Assembly (NCBI RefSeq): GCF_000003605.2
Contig: NW_003126566.1
Coordinates: 1 to 48,558, forward strand
DNA length: 48,558 nt
Direction of reading: 5' to 3'
Source: Saccoglossus kowalevskii
Lineage: Eukaryota > Hemichordata > Enteropneusta > Harrimaniidae
The notes under the pieces were generated by a model. It worked only from the letters and a program-made list of their open reading frames with translations. It did not search any database and was not told the DNA's origin. Positions within the stretch are counted from its first letter, which is position 1; each line of letters begins with the position of its first letter. Position numbers and translations under genes: made by a program. This document shows, in pieces, positions 13,852-27,512 of this stretch.

Positions 13852-14505
13852 TAATAGGCTGATGTATGTACCAGTGATACATTCCCAATCATCAACTGAT
13901 CATTTACAACTCACTCTTATAAGCAGATGTATGTACCAGTGATACATTCCTACTCATCAACAGTTCATTTACAACTCACTCTTATAAGCTGGTGTATGTA
14001 CCAGTGATACATTCCCACTCATCAACAGTTCATTTACAACTCACTCTTATAACCTGATGTATGTACCAGTGATACATTCCTATACTCATCAACTGATCAT
14101 TTACAACTCACTCTTATAAGCTGATGTATGTACCAGTGATACATACCCACTCATCAAGAGTTCATTTACAACTCACTCTTATAACCTGATGTATTGTCCA
14201 GTGATACATTCCTATACTCATCAACAGTTCATTTACAACTCACTCTTATAAGCTGGTGTATGTACCAGTGATACATTCCCACTCATCAACAGTTCATTTA
14301 CAACTCACTCTTATAACCTGATGTATGTACCAGTGATACATTCCTATACTCATCAACAGTTCATTTACAACTCACTCTTATAAGCTGATTTATGTACCAG
14401 TGATACATTCCCACTCATCAACAGTTCATTTACAACTCACTCTTATAACCTGATGTATGTACCAGTGATACATTCCTACTCATCAACAGTTCATTTACAA
14501 CTCAC

Positions 14506-15137
14506 TCTTATAAGCTGATGTATGTACCAGTGATATAATCCCACTCATCAATTGATCATTTACAACTCACTCTTATAAGCTGATGTATGTATCAGTGATA
14601 CATTCCCACTCATCAACTGATCATTTACAACTCACTCTTATAAGCTGGTGTATGTACCAGTGATACATTCCCACTCATCAACAGTTCATTTACAACTCAC
14701 TCTTATAAGCTGATGTATGTACCAGTGATACAATCCCACTCATCAACTGATCATTTTCAACTCACTCTTATAAGCTGATGTATGTACCAGTGATACAATC
14801 CCACTCATCAACAGTTCATGTACAACTCACTCTTATAAGCTGATGTATGTACCAGTGATACATTCCCACTCATCAACTGATCATTTACAACTCACTCTTA
14901 TAAGCTGATGTATGTACCAGTGATACAATCCCACTCATCAACAGTTCATTTACAACTCACTCTTATAAGCTGATGTATGTACCAGTGATACAATCCCACT
15001 CATCAACTGATCATTTACAACTCACTCTTATAAGGTGATGTATGTACCAGTGATACATTCCTATACTCATCAACAGTTCATTTACAACTCACTCTTATAA
15101 GCTGATGTGTGTACCTGTGATACAATCCCACTCTTCA
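14506..15137. repeat. B-type insert between A-type blocks
   Basis: About ten GCTGATG monomers with B-type markers (GATATAATCCC, CATTTTCAAC at 14755, CATGTAC, TTATAAGGTG at 15031, GTGTGTACCTG at 15107). Bases 14593-15137 are identical to 17218-17762 (545 bp, offset 2625), and the identity stops on a one-base difference at each end. Confidence 0.88.
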
Positions 15138-15330
15138 CAGTTCATTTACAACTCACTCTTATAAGGCTGATGTATGTAACCAGTGATACAATTCCCACTC
15201 ATCAACAGTTCATTTACAACTCACTCTTATAAGCTGATTTATGTTACCAGTGATACATTCCTTTACTCATCAACAGTTCATTACAACTCACTCTTTATAA
15301 GCTGATGTATGTACCAGTGATACATTCCCC
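15138..15330. other. Cluster of one-base indels (probable consensus errors)
   Basis: Eight single-base length changes in about 200 bp: CTTCACAG (A lost), AAGGCTG (G gained), GTAACC (A gained), CAATTCCC (T gained), GTTACC (T gained), TCATTACA (T lost), CTTTATAA (T gained), CCCCAC (C gained). All change homopolymer length. Elsewhere such indels are isolated, kilobases apart. This is the error signature of poorly polished long reads, and it falls exactly on the change from B- to A-type. Confidence 0.8.
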
Positions 15331-17217
15331 ACTCATCAACAGTTCATTTACAACTCACTGTTATAAGCTGATGTACTTACCAGTGATACAATCCCACTCA
15401 TCAACAGTTCATTTACAACTCACTCTTATAAGCTGATTTATGTACCAGTGATACATTCCTTTACTCATCAACAGTTCATTTACAACTCACTCTTATAAGC
15501 TGGTGTATGTACCAGTGATACATTCCCACTCAACAACAGTTCATTTACAACTCACTCTTATAACCTGATGTATGTACCAGTGATACATTCCCACTCATCA
15601 ACTGATCATTTACAACTCACTCTTATAAGCTGATGTATGTACCAGTGATACATTCCTATACTCATCAACAGTTCATTTACAACTCACTCTTATAAGCTGA
15701 TTTATGTACCAGTGATACATTCCCACTCATCAACTGATCATTTACAACTCACTCTTATAACCTGTTGTATGTACCAGTGATACATTCCCACTCATCAACT
15801 GATCATTTACAACTCACTCTTATAAACTGGTGTATGTACCAGTGATACAATCCCACTCATCAACTGATCATTTACAACTCACTCTTATAACCTGATGTAT
15901 GTACCAGTGATACATGTCCACTCATCAACTGATCATTTACAACTCACTCTTATAAACTGATGTATGTTCCAGTGATACATTCCCACTCATCAACTGATCA
16001 TTTAAAACTCACTCTTATAAACTGATGTATGTACCAGTGACACATTCCCACTCATCAACAGATCATTTACAACTCACTTTAATAGGCTGATGTATGTACC
16101 AGTGATACATTCCCAATCATCAACTGATCATTTACAACTCACTCTTATAAGCAGATGTATGTACCAGTGATACATTCCTACTCATCAACAGTTCATTTAC
16201 CACTCACTCTTATAAGCTGGTGTATGTACCAGTGATACATTCCCACTCATCAACAGTTCATTTACAACTCACTCTTATAACCTGATGTATGTACCAGTGA
16301 TACATTCCTATACTCATCAACTGATCATTTACAACTCACTCTTATAAGCTGATGTATGTACCAGTGATACATTCCCACTCATCAAGAGTTCATTTACAAC
16401 TCACTCTTATAACCTGACGTATGTACCAGTGATACATTCCTATACTCATCAACAGTTCATTTACAACTCACTCTTATAAGCTGGTGTATGTACCAGTGAT
16501 ACATTCCCACTCATCAACAGTTCATTTACAACTCACTCTTATAACCTGATGTATGTACCAGTGATACATTCCTATACTCATCAACAGTTCATTTACAACT
16601 CACTCTTATAAGCTGATTTATGTACCAGTGATACATTCCCACTCATCAACAGTTCATTTACAACTCACTCTTATAACCTGATGTATGTACCAGTGATACA
16701 TTCCTATACTCATCAACAGTTCATTTACAACTCACTCTTATAAGCTGATTTATGTACCAGTGATACATTCCCACTCATCAACAGTTCATTTACAACTCAC
16801 TCTTATAAGCTGATGTATGTACCAGTGATACAATCCCACTCATCAACAGTTCATTTACAACTCACTCTTATAAGCTGATTTGTGTACCAGTGATACATTC
16901 CTTTACTCATCAACAGTTCATTTACAACTCACTCTTATAAGCTGATGTATGTACCAGTGATACATTCCCACTCATCAACAGTTCATTTACAACTGACCGT
17001 TATAAGCTGATGTACTTACCAGTGATACAATCCCACTCATCAACAGTTCATTTACAACTCACTCTTATAAGCTGATTTATGTACCAGTGATACATTCCTT
17101 TACTCATCAACAGTTCATTTACAACTCACTCTTATAAGCTGGTGTATGTACCAGTGATACATTCCCACTCAACAACAGTTCATTTACAACTCACTCTTAT
17201 AACCTGATGTATGTACA
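15138..17217. repeat. A-type domain 2, flanked by a 545-bp direct duplicate
   Basis: About 2.08 kb of A-type monomers. Bases 15335-16195 follow 4440-5300 at offset 10895 and share private variants: CATGTCCACT (5021/15916), TGTTCCAG (5071/15966), TTTAAAACTC. From TAATAGG at 16080 the order follows 7482-8400. GTACTTACC is at 15373 and 17012, CTCAACAACAG at 15529 and 17168. The last monomer has GTACACAG with one extra base at about 17216, just before the flanking duplicate resumes. Confidence 0.85.
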
Positions 17218-17762
17218 CAGTGATACATTCCCACTCATCAACTGATCATTTACAACTCACTCTTATAAGCTGGTGTATGTACCAGTGATACATTCCCACT
17301 CATCAACAGTTCATTTACAACTCACTCTTATAAGCTGATGTATGTACCAGTGATACAATCCCACTCATCAACTGATCATTTTCAACTCACTCTTATAAGC
17401 TGATGTATGTACCAGTGATACAATCCCACTCATCAACAGTTCATGTACAACTCACTCTTATAAGCTGATGTATGTACCAGTGATACATTCCCACTCATCA
17501 ACTGATCATTTACAACTCACTCTTATAAGCTGATGTATGTACCAGTGATACAATCCCACTCATCAACAGTTCATTTACAACTCACTCTTATAAGCTGATG
17601 TATGTACCAGTGATACAATCCCACTCATCAACTGATCATTTACAACTCACTCTTATAAGGTGATGTATGTACCAGTGATACATTCCTATACTCATCAACA
17701 GTTCATTTACAACTCACTCTTATAAGCTGATGTGTGTACCTGTGATACAATCCCACTCTTCA
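17218..17762. repeat. Right copy of the 545-bp exact duplicate
   Basis: Identical in my reading to 14593-15137. It starts in the GTACACAG monomer and runs through GCTGGTG, CATTTTCAAC, CATGTAC, TTATAAGGTG (17656) and GTGTGTACCTG (17732). It is the natural continuation into B-type domain 2. Confidence 0.88.
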
Positions 17763-17994
17763 ACAGTTCATTTACAACTCACTCTTATAAGCTGATGTGT
17801 GTACCAGTGATACAATCCCACTCATCAACAGTTCATTTACAACTCACTCTTATAAGCTGATGTATGTACCAGTGATACATTCCCACTCATCAACTGATCA
17901 TTTACAACTCACTCTTATAAGCTGATGTATGTACCAGTGATACAATTCCACTCATCAACTGATCATTTACAACTCACTCTTATAAGCTGATGTA

Positions 17995-18420
17995 TGTACC
18001 AGTGATACATTCCTATACTCGTCAACAGTTCATTTACAACTCACACTTACAAGCTGATGTATGTACCAGTGATACATTCCTATACTCGTCAACAGTTCAT
18101 TTACAACTCACTCTTATAACCTGATGTATGTACCAGTGATACATTCCTATACTCATCAACTGATCATTTACAACTCACTCTTATAAGCTGATGTATGTAC
18201 CAGTGATACATTCCCACTCATCAACTAATCATTTGCAACTCACTCTTATAAGCTGATGTATGTACCAGTGATACAATCCCACTCACCAACTGATCATTTA
18301 CAACTCACTCTTATAAGCTGATGTATGTAGCAGTGATACATTCCACTAATCTACTGATCGTTTCTAACTCACTCTTATAAGCTGATGTATGTACCAGTGA
18401 TACATTCCCACTCATCAACA
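17995..18420. repeat. Cassette shared with 24626-25050
   Basis: Offset 6631 bp. Order: CCTATACTCGTC, CACACTTACAAG (18042/24673), CCTATACTCGTC, ACCTG/CCTATACTC, CATTTGC, CTCACCAAC or CTCACTAAC, GTAGCAG (18328/24959). The later copy has extra substitutions (GTCAGCAG, CCAATGACAC). Confidence 0.8.
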
Positions 18421-19559
18421 GTTCATTTACAACTCACTCTTATAAGCTGATGTATGTACCAATGATACAATCCCACTCATCAACTGATCATTTACAACTC
18501 ACTCTTATAAGCTGATGTATGTAGCAGTGATACATTCCACTCATCAACTGATCGTTTACAACTCACTCTTATAAGCTGATGTATGTACCAGTGATACATT
18601 CCCACTCATCAACAGTTCATTTACAACTCACTCTTATAAGCTGATGTATGTACCAGTGATACAATCCCACTCATCAACTGATCATTTACAACTCACTCTT
18701 ATAAGCTGATGTATGTACCAGTGATACATTCCCACTCATCAACTGATCATTTGCAACTCACTCTTATAAGCTGATGAATGTAACAGTGATACAATCCCAC
18801 TCACCAACTGATCATTTACAACTCACTCTTATAAGCTGATGTATGTAGCAGTGATACATTCCACTCATCAACGGATCGTTTACAACTCACTCTTATAAGC
18901 TGATGTATGTTCCAGTGATACATTCCCACTCATCAACAGTTCATTTACAACTCACTCTTATAAGCTGATGTATGTACCAGTGATACAATCCCACTCATCA
19001 ACTGATCATTTACAACTCACTCTTATAAGCTGATGTATGTACCAGTGATACATTCCCACTCATCAACTGATCATTTACAACTCACTCTTATAAGCGGATG
19101 TATGTACCAGTGATACATTCCCACTCATCAACTGATCATTTACAACTCACTCTTATAAGCTGATGTATGTACCAGTGATACAATCGCACTCATCAACTGA
19201 TCATTTACAACTCACTCTTATAAGCTGATGTATGTACCAGTGATACATTCCCACTCATCAACTGATCATTTACAACTCACTCTTATAAGCTGATGTATGT
19301 ACCAGTGATACATTCCCACTCATCAACAGTTCATTTACAACTCACTCTTATAAGCTGATGTATGTACCAGTGATATAATCCCACTCATCAATTGATCATT
19401 TACAACTCACTCTTATAAGCTGATGTATGTACCAGTGATACAATTCCACTCATCAACAGTTCATGTACAACTCACTCTTATAAGCTGATGTATGTACCAG
19501 TGATACATTCCCACTCATCAACTGATCATTTACAACTCACTCTTATAAGCTGATGTATG

Positions 19560-20200
19560 TACCAGTGATACAATTCCACTCATCAACAGTTCATTTACAA
19601 CTCACTCTTATAAGCTGATGTATGTACCAGTGATACATTCCCACTCATCAACTGATCATTTACAACTCACTCTTATAAACTGATGTATGTACCAGTGATA
19701 CATTCCCACTCATCAACTGATCATTTACAACTCACTCTTATAAGCTGATGTATGTACCAGTGATACAATCCCACTCATCAACTGATCATTTACAACTCAC
19801 TCTTATAAGCTGATGTATGTAGCAGTGATACATTCCACTCATCAACTGATCGTTTACAACTCACTCTTACGAGCTGATGTATGTACCAGTGATACATTCC
19901 CACTCATCAACAGTTCATTTACAACTCACTCTTATAAGCTGATGTATGTACCAGTGATACATTCCTACTCATCAACAGTTCATTTACAACTCACTCTTAT
20001 AAGCTGATGTATGTACCAGTGATAGAATCCCACTCATCAATTGATCATTTCAACTCACTCTTATAAGCTGATGTATGTACCAGTGATACATTCCCACTCA
20101 TCAACTGATCATTTACAACTCACTCTTATAAGCTGATGTATGTACCAGTGATACATATCCACTCATCAACAGTTCATTTACAACTCACTCTTAAAAGCTG
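19560..20200. repeat. Cassette with CTTACGAGC, copy 1
   Basis: Near-exact match to 33417-34057 (offset 13857). Private shared markers are CTTACGAGC and CATTTCAAC (a 2-base loss; 20048/33905). It contains a GTAGCAG monomer followed by CATTCCC/CAGTTC, CCTACTC/CAGTTC and GATAGAATCCC. Related cassettes with CTTACAAGC occur at 26.0, 27.2, 47.9 and 48.3 kb. Confidence 0.85.
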
Positions 20201-23194
20201 ATGTATGTACCAGTGATACATTCTCACTCATCAACTGATCATTTACAACTCACTCTTATAAGCTGAAGTATGTACCAGTGATACAATCCCACTCATCAAC
20301 AGTTCATGTACAACTCACTCTTATAAGCTGATGTATGTACCAGTGATACATTCCCAACTCATCAACAGTTCATTTACAACTCACTCTTATAAGCTGATGT
20401 ATGTACCAGTGATACATTCCCACTCATCAACAGTTCATTTACAACTCACTCTTATAAGCTGATGTATGTACCATTGATACAATCCCACTCATCAACTGAT
20501 CATTTACAACTCACTCTTATAAGCTGATGTATGTACCAGTGATACAATCCCACTCATCAACAGTTCATGTACAACTCACTCTTATAAGCTGATGTATGTA
20601 CCAGTGATACATTCCCACTCATCAACTGATCATTTACAACTCACTCTTATAAGCTGATGTATGTACCAGTGATACATTCCCACTCATCAACAGTTCATTT
20701 ACAACTCACTCTTATAAGCTGATGTATGTACCAGTGATACATTCCCACTCATCAACTGATCATTTACAACTCACTCTTATAAGCTGATGTATGTACCAGT
20801 GATACAATCCCACTCATCAACAGTTCATTTACAACTCACTCTTGTAAGCTGATGTATGTACCAGTGATACAATCCCACTCATCAATTGATCATTTACAAC
20901 TCACTCTTATAAGCTGATGTATGTACCAGTGATACATTCCCATACTCATCAACAGTTCATTTACAACTCACACTTACAAGCTAATGTATGTACCAGTGAT
21001 ACATTCCCACTCATCAACAGTTCATTTACAACTCACTCTTATAAGCTGATGTATGTACCAGTGATACATTCCCACTCATCAACAGTTCATTTACAACTCA
21101 CTCTTATAAGCTGATGTATGTACCAGTGATACATTCCCACTCATCAACAGTTCATTTACAACTCACTCTTATAAGCTGATGTATGTACCAGTGATACATT
21201 CCCACTCATCAACAGTTCATTTACAACTCACTCTTATAAGCTGATGTATGTACCACTGATATATTCCTACTCATCAACAGTTGATTTACAACTCACTGTT
21301 ATAAGCTGATGTATGCATCAGTGATACAATCCCACTCATCAATAGTTCATTTACAACTCACTCTTATTAGCTGATGTATGTACCAGTGATACATTCCCAC
21401 TCATCAACTGATCATTTACAACTCACTCTTATAAGCTGATGTATGTACCAGTGATACATTCCCACTCATCAACAGTTTATTTACAACTCACTCTTATAAG
21501 CTGATGTATGTACCAGTGATACAATCCCACTCATCAACTGATCATTTACAACTCACTCTTATAAGCTGATGTATGTACCAGTGATACATTCCCACTCATC
21601 AACTGATCATTTACAACTCACTCTTATAAGCTGATGTATGTACCAGTGATACATTCCCACTCATCAACTGATCATTTACAACTCACTCTTATAAGCTGAT
21701 GTATGTACCAGTGATACAATCGCACTCATCAACTGATCATTTACAACTCACTCTTATAAGCTGATGTATGTACCAGTGATACATTCCCACTCATCAACTG
21801 ATCATTTACAACTCACTCTTATAAGCTGATGTATGTACCAGTGATACATTCCTACTCATCAACAGTTCATTTACAACTCACTCTTATAAGCTGATGTATG
21901 TACCAGTGATATAATCCCACTCATCAATTGATCATTTACAACTCACTCTTATAAGCTGATGTATGTACCAGTGATACATTTCCACTCATCAACAGTTCAT
22001 GTACACTCACTCTTATAAGCTGATGTATGTACCAGTGATACATTCCCACTCATCAACAGTTCATTTACAACTCACTCTTATAAGCTGATGTATGTACCAG
22101 TGATACATTCCTACTCATCAACAGTTCATTTACAACTCACTCTTATAAGCTGATGTATGTACCAGTGATATAATCCCACTCATCAATTGATCATTTACAA
22201 CTCACTCTTATAAGCTGATGTATGTACCAGTGATACATTCCAACTCATCAACTGATCATTTACTACTCACTCTTATAAGCTGATGTATGTACCAGTGATA
22301 CATTCCCACTCATCAACAGTTCATTTACAACTCACTCTTATAAGCTGATGTATGTACCAGTGATACAATCCCACTCATCAACTGATCATTTACAACTCAC
22401 TCTTATAAGCTGATGTATGTACCAGTGATACAATCCCACTCATCAACAGTTCATGTACAACTCACTCTTATAAGCTGATGTATGTACCAGTGATACATTC
22501 CCACTCATCAACTGATCATTAACAACTCACTCGTATAAGCTGATGTATGTACCAGTGATACAATCCCACTCATCAACAGTTCATTTACAACTCACTCTTA
22601 TAAGCAGATGTATGTACCAGTGATACAATCCCACTCATCAATTGATCATTTACAACTCACTCTTATAAGCTGATGTATGTACCAGTGATACATTCCTATA
22701 CTCATCAACAGTTCATTTTACAACTCACTCTTACAAGCTGATGTATGTACCAGTGGATACAATCCCACTCATCAACTGATCATTTACAACTCACTCTTAT
22801 AAGCTGATGTATGTACCAGTGATACATTCCCACTCATCGACTGATCATTTGCAACTCACGCTTATAAGCTGATGTATGTACCAGTGATACAATCCCACTC
22901 ACCAACTGATCATTTACAACTCACTCTTATAAGCTGATGTATGTAGCAGTGATACATTCCACTCATCAACTGATCGTTTACAACTCACTCTTATAAGCTG
23001 ATGTATGTACCAGTGATACATTCCCACTCATCAACAGTTCATTTACAACTCACTCTTATAAGCTGATGTATGTACCAGTGATACAATCCCACTCATCAAC
23101 TGATCATTTACAACTCACTCTTATAAGCTGATGTATGTACCAGTGATACATTCCTATACTCATCAACTGATCATTTACAACTCACTCTTATAAG

Positions 23195-23790
23195 CTGATG
23201 TATGTTCCAGTGATACATTCCCACTCATCAACAGTTCATTTACAACTCACTCTTATAAGCTGATGTATGTACCAGTGATACAATCCCACTCATCAACTGA
23301 TCATTTACAAATCACTCTTATAAGCTGATGTATGTAGCAGTGATACACTCCACTCATCAACTAATCGTTTACAACTCACTCTTATAAGCTGATGTATGTA
23401 CCAGTGATACATTCCCACTCATCAACAGTTCATTTACAACTCACTCTTATAAGCTGATGTATGTACCAGTGATACAATCCCACTCATCAACTGATCATTT
23501 ACAACTCACTCTCATAAGCTGATGTATGTACCAGTGATACATTCCACTCATCAACTGATCATTTACAACTCACTCTTATAAACTGATGTATGTACCAATG
23601 ATACATTCCCACTCATCAACTGATCATTTACAACTCACTCTCATAAGCTGATGTATGTACCAGTGATACATTCCACTCATCAACTGATCATTTACAACTC
23701 ACTCTTATAAGCTGATGTATGTACCAGTGATACAATCCCACTCATCAACTGATCATTTACAACTCACTCTTATAAGCTGATGTATGTACC
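23195..23790. repeat. 841-bp offset direct repeat, copy 1
   Basis: Matches 24036-24631 at 841 bp (13 monomers, several of them 64 bp). Shared markers: TGTTCCAG (23204/24045), ACAAATCACTC (23311/24152), CACTCCACTC, CTCTCATAAG, and AACTGATG with CCAATG. One visible difference is CTAATCG here against CTGATCG in the second copy. Confidence 0.85.
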
Positions 23791-25854
23791 AGTGATACAA
23801 TCCCACTCATCAACTGATCATTTACAACTCACTCTTATAAGCTGATGTATGTACCAGTGATACATTCCCACTCATCAACTAATCATTTGCAACTCACTCT
23901 TATAAGCTGATGTATGTAACAGTGATACAATCCCACTCACCAACTGATCATTTACAACTCACTCTTATAAGCTGATGTATGTAGCAGTGATACATTCCAC
24001 TCATCAACGGATCGTTTACAACTCACTCTTATAAGCTGATGTATGTTCCAGTGATACATTCCCACTCATCAACAGTTCATTTACAACTCACTCTTATAAG
24101 CTGATGTATGTACCAGTGATACAATCCCACTCATCAACTGATCATTTACAAATCACTCTTATAAGCTGATGTATGTAGCAGTGATACACTCCACTCATCA
24201 ACTGATCGTTTACAACTCACTCTTATAAGCTGATGTATGTACCAGTGATACATTCCCACTCATCAACAGTTCATTTACAACTCACTCTTATAAGCTGATG
24301 TATGTACCAGTGATACAATCCCACTCATCAACTGATCATTTACAACTCACTCTCATAAGCTGATGTATGTACCAGTGATACATTCCACTCATCAACTGAT
24401 CATTTACAACTCACTCTTATAAACTGATGTATGTACCAATGATACATTCCCACTCATCAACTGATCATTTACAACTCACTCTCATAAGCTGATGTATGTA
24501 CCAGTGATACATTCCACTCATCAACTGATCATTTACAACTCACTCTTATAAGCTGATGTATGTACCAGTGATACAATCCCACTCATCAACTGATCATTTA
24601 CAACTCACTCTTATAAGCTGATGTATGTACCAGTGATACATTCCTATACTCGTCAGCAGTTCATTTACAACTCACACTTACAAGCTGATGTATGTACCAG
24701 TGATACATTCCTATACTCGTCAACAGTTCATTTACAACTCACTCTTATAACCTGATGTATGTACCAATGACACATTCCTATACTCGTCAACTGATCATTT
24801 ACAACTCACTCTTATAAGCTGATGTATGTACCAGTGATACATTCCCACTCATCAACTGATCATTTGCAACTCACTCTTATAAGCTGATGTATGTACCAGT
24901 GATACAATCCCACTCACTAACTGATCATTTACAACTCACTCTTATAAGCTGATGTATGTAGCAGTGATACATTCCACTCATCAACTGATCGTTTACAACT
25001 CACTCTTATAAGCTGATGTATGTACCAGTGATACATTCCCACTCATCAACAGTTCATTTACAACTCACTCTTATAAGCTGATGTATGTACCAGTGATACA
25101 ATCCCACTCATCAACTGATCATTTACAACTCACTCTTATAAGCTGATGTATGTACCAGTGATACATTCCCACTCATCAACAGTTCATTTACAACTCACTC
25201 TTATAAGCTGATGTATGTACCAGTGATACAATCCCACTCATCAACTGATCATTTACAACTCACTCTTATAAGCTGATGTATGTACCAGTGATACATTCCC
25301 ACTCATCGACTGATCATTTGCAACTCACGCTTATAAGCTGATGTATGTACCAGTGATACAATCCCACTCACCAACTGATCATTTACAACTCACTCTTATA
25401 AGCTGATGTATGTAGCAGTGATACATTCCACTCATCAACTGATCGTTTACAACTCACTCTTATAAGCTGATGTATGTACCAGTGATACATTCCCACTCAT
25501 CAACAGTTCATTTACAACTCACTCTTATAAGCTGATGTATGTACCAGTGATACAATCCCACTCATCAACTGATCATTTACAACTCACTCTTATAAGCTGA
25601 TGTATGTAGCAGTGATACATTCCACTCATCAACTGATCGTTTACAACTCACTCTTATAAGCTGATGTATGTACCAGTGATACATTCCCACTCATCAACAG
25701 TTCATTTACAACTCACTCTTATAAGCTGATGTATGTACCAGTGATACAATCCCACTCATCAACTGATCATTTACAACTCACTCTTATAAGCTGATGTATG
25801 TACCAGTGATACTATTCCCACTCATCGACTGATCATTTGCAACTCACTCTTATA

Positions 25855-26545
25855 AGCTGATGTATGTACCAGTGATACATTCCCACTCATCAACTGATCA
25901 TTTACAACTCACTCTTATAAGCTGATGTATGTACCAGTGATACATTCCCACTCATCAACTGATCATTTACAACTCACTCTTATAAGCTGATGTATGTACC
26001 AGTGATACAATCCCACTCATCAACTGATCATTTACAACTCACTCTTATAAGCTGATGTATGTAGCAGTGATACATTCCACTCATCAACTGATCGTTTACA
26101 ACTCACTCTTACAAGCTGATGTATGTACCAGTGATACATTCCCACTCATCAACAGTTCATTTACAACTCACTCTTATAAGCTGATGTATGTACCAGTGAT
26201 ACATTCCTACTCATCAACAGTTCATTTACAACTCACTCTTATAAGCTGATGTATGTACCAGTGATAGAATCCCACTCATCAATAGATCATTTACAACTCA
26301 CTCTTATAAGCTGATGTATGTACCAGTGATACATTCCCACTCATCAACTGATCATTTACAACTCACTCTTATAAGCTGATGTATGTACCAGTGATACATT
26401 CACACTCATCAACAGTTCATTTACAACTCACTCTTATAAGCTGATGTATGTACCAGTGATACATTCCCACTCATCAACTGATCATTTACAACTCACTCTT
26501 ATAAGCTGATGTATGTACCAGTGATACAATCCCACTCATCAACAG
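25855..26545. repeat. 1234-bp offset direct repeat, copy 1
   Basis: Matches 27089-27779. Shared order: CATTCCC/CTGATC, CAATCCC/CTGATC, GTAGCAG with CTTACAAGC after it, CATTCCC/CAGTTC, CCTACTC/CAGTTC, GATAGAATCCC. Differences: ATAGATC against ATTGATC, and CATTCACAC here against CATTCCCAC. Confidence 0.8.
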
Positions 26546-27019
26546 TTCATTTACAACTCACTCTAATAGGCTGATGTATGTACCAGTGATACATTCCCAC
26601 TCATCAACTGATCATTTACAACTCACTCTTATAAGCTGATGTATGTACCAGTGATACATTCCTACTCATCAACAGTTCATTTACAACTCACTCTTATAAG
26701 CTGATGTATGTACCAGTGATACATTCCCACTCATCAACTGATCATTTACAACTCACTCTTATAAGCTGATGTATGTACCAGTGATACATTCCCACTCATC
26801 AACAGTTCATTTACAACTCACTCTTATAAGCTGATGTATGTACCAGTGATATAATCCCACTCATCAATTGATCATTTACAACTCACTCTTATAAGCTGAT
26901 GTATGTACCAGTGATACAATCCCACTCATCAACAGTTCATGTACAACCCACTCTTATAAGCTGATGTATGTACCAGTGATATATTCCCACTCATCAACTG
27001 ATCATTTACAACTCACTCT

Positions 27020-27512
27020 TATAAGCTGATGTATGTACCAGTGATACAATTCCACTCATCAACAGTTCATTTACAACTCACTCTTATAAGCTGATGTATG
27101 TACCAGTGATACATTCCCACTCATCAACTGATCATTTACAACTCACTCTTATAAACTGATGTATGTACCAGTGATACATTCCCACTCATCAACTGATCAT
27201 TTACAACTCACTCTTATAAGCTGATGTATGTACCAGTGATACAATCCCACTCATCAACTGATCATTTACAACTCACTCTTATAAGCTGATGTATGTAGCA
27301 GTGATACATTCCACTCATCAACTGATCGTTTACAACTCACTCTTACAAGCTGATGTATGTACCAGTGATACATTCCCACTCATCAACAGTTCATTTACAA
27401 CTCACTCTTATAAGCTGATGTATGTACCAGTGATACATTCCTACTCATCAACAGTTCATTTACAACTCACTCTTATAAGCTGATGTATGTACCAGTGATA
27501 GAATCCCACTCA
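27020..27512. repeat. Cassette identical to the right end of the window
   Basis: Runs in step with 48067-48558 at offset 21047: CAATTCCACTC (27047/48094), AACTGATG, CAATCCC/CTGATC, GTAGCAG, CTTACAAGC, CCTACTC, GATAGAATCCC. I saw no difference up to the last base of the window, so the copy probably continues beyond it. A third relative is at 19571 (offset 7476). Confidence 0.82.

Larger units (their letters stand above)
783..14505. repeat. A-type satellite domain 1
   Basis: About 13.7 kb in which 67-bp monomers (CCTATACTC or CCTTTACTC) alternate with 65-bp ones, and the variable block is often ACCTGATG, GCTGATTT or GCTGGTG, forms that are rare in B-type stretches. Site variants are linked: GCTGATTT goes with CATTCCCACT or CCTTTACT; GTACTTACC goes with CAATCCC and is preceded by CTGTTATA or a close variant. 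This shows stable monomer subfamilies amplified in ordered blocks. The right edge is sharp at about 14505, where the GATATAATCCC/ATTGATC monomer of B-type follows. Confidence 0.9.

Noticed and set aside
15138..17217. Transposon insertion with target-site duplication (A-type block between two 545-bp repeats)
   Set aside because: The block is satellite itself, with no terminal inverted repeats or coding content, and 545 bp is far longer than target duplications; recombination or misassembly fits better.
19813..20007. 64-codon open frame starting MYVAVIHST, with near copies at 26055, 27289, 33670, 47947 and 48336
   Set aside because: It is a translation of three satellite monomers, opened by a 64-bp monomer plus loss of one TAA. 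It has no initiation context, domain or codon signal, and all copies move with satellite cassettes.
20917..21114. 65-codon open frame starting MYVPVIHSH
   Set aside because: Same mechanism, with a 67-bp monomer (CCCATACTC) and CACTTACAAGC; non-coding satellite.
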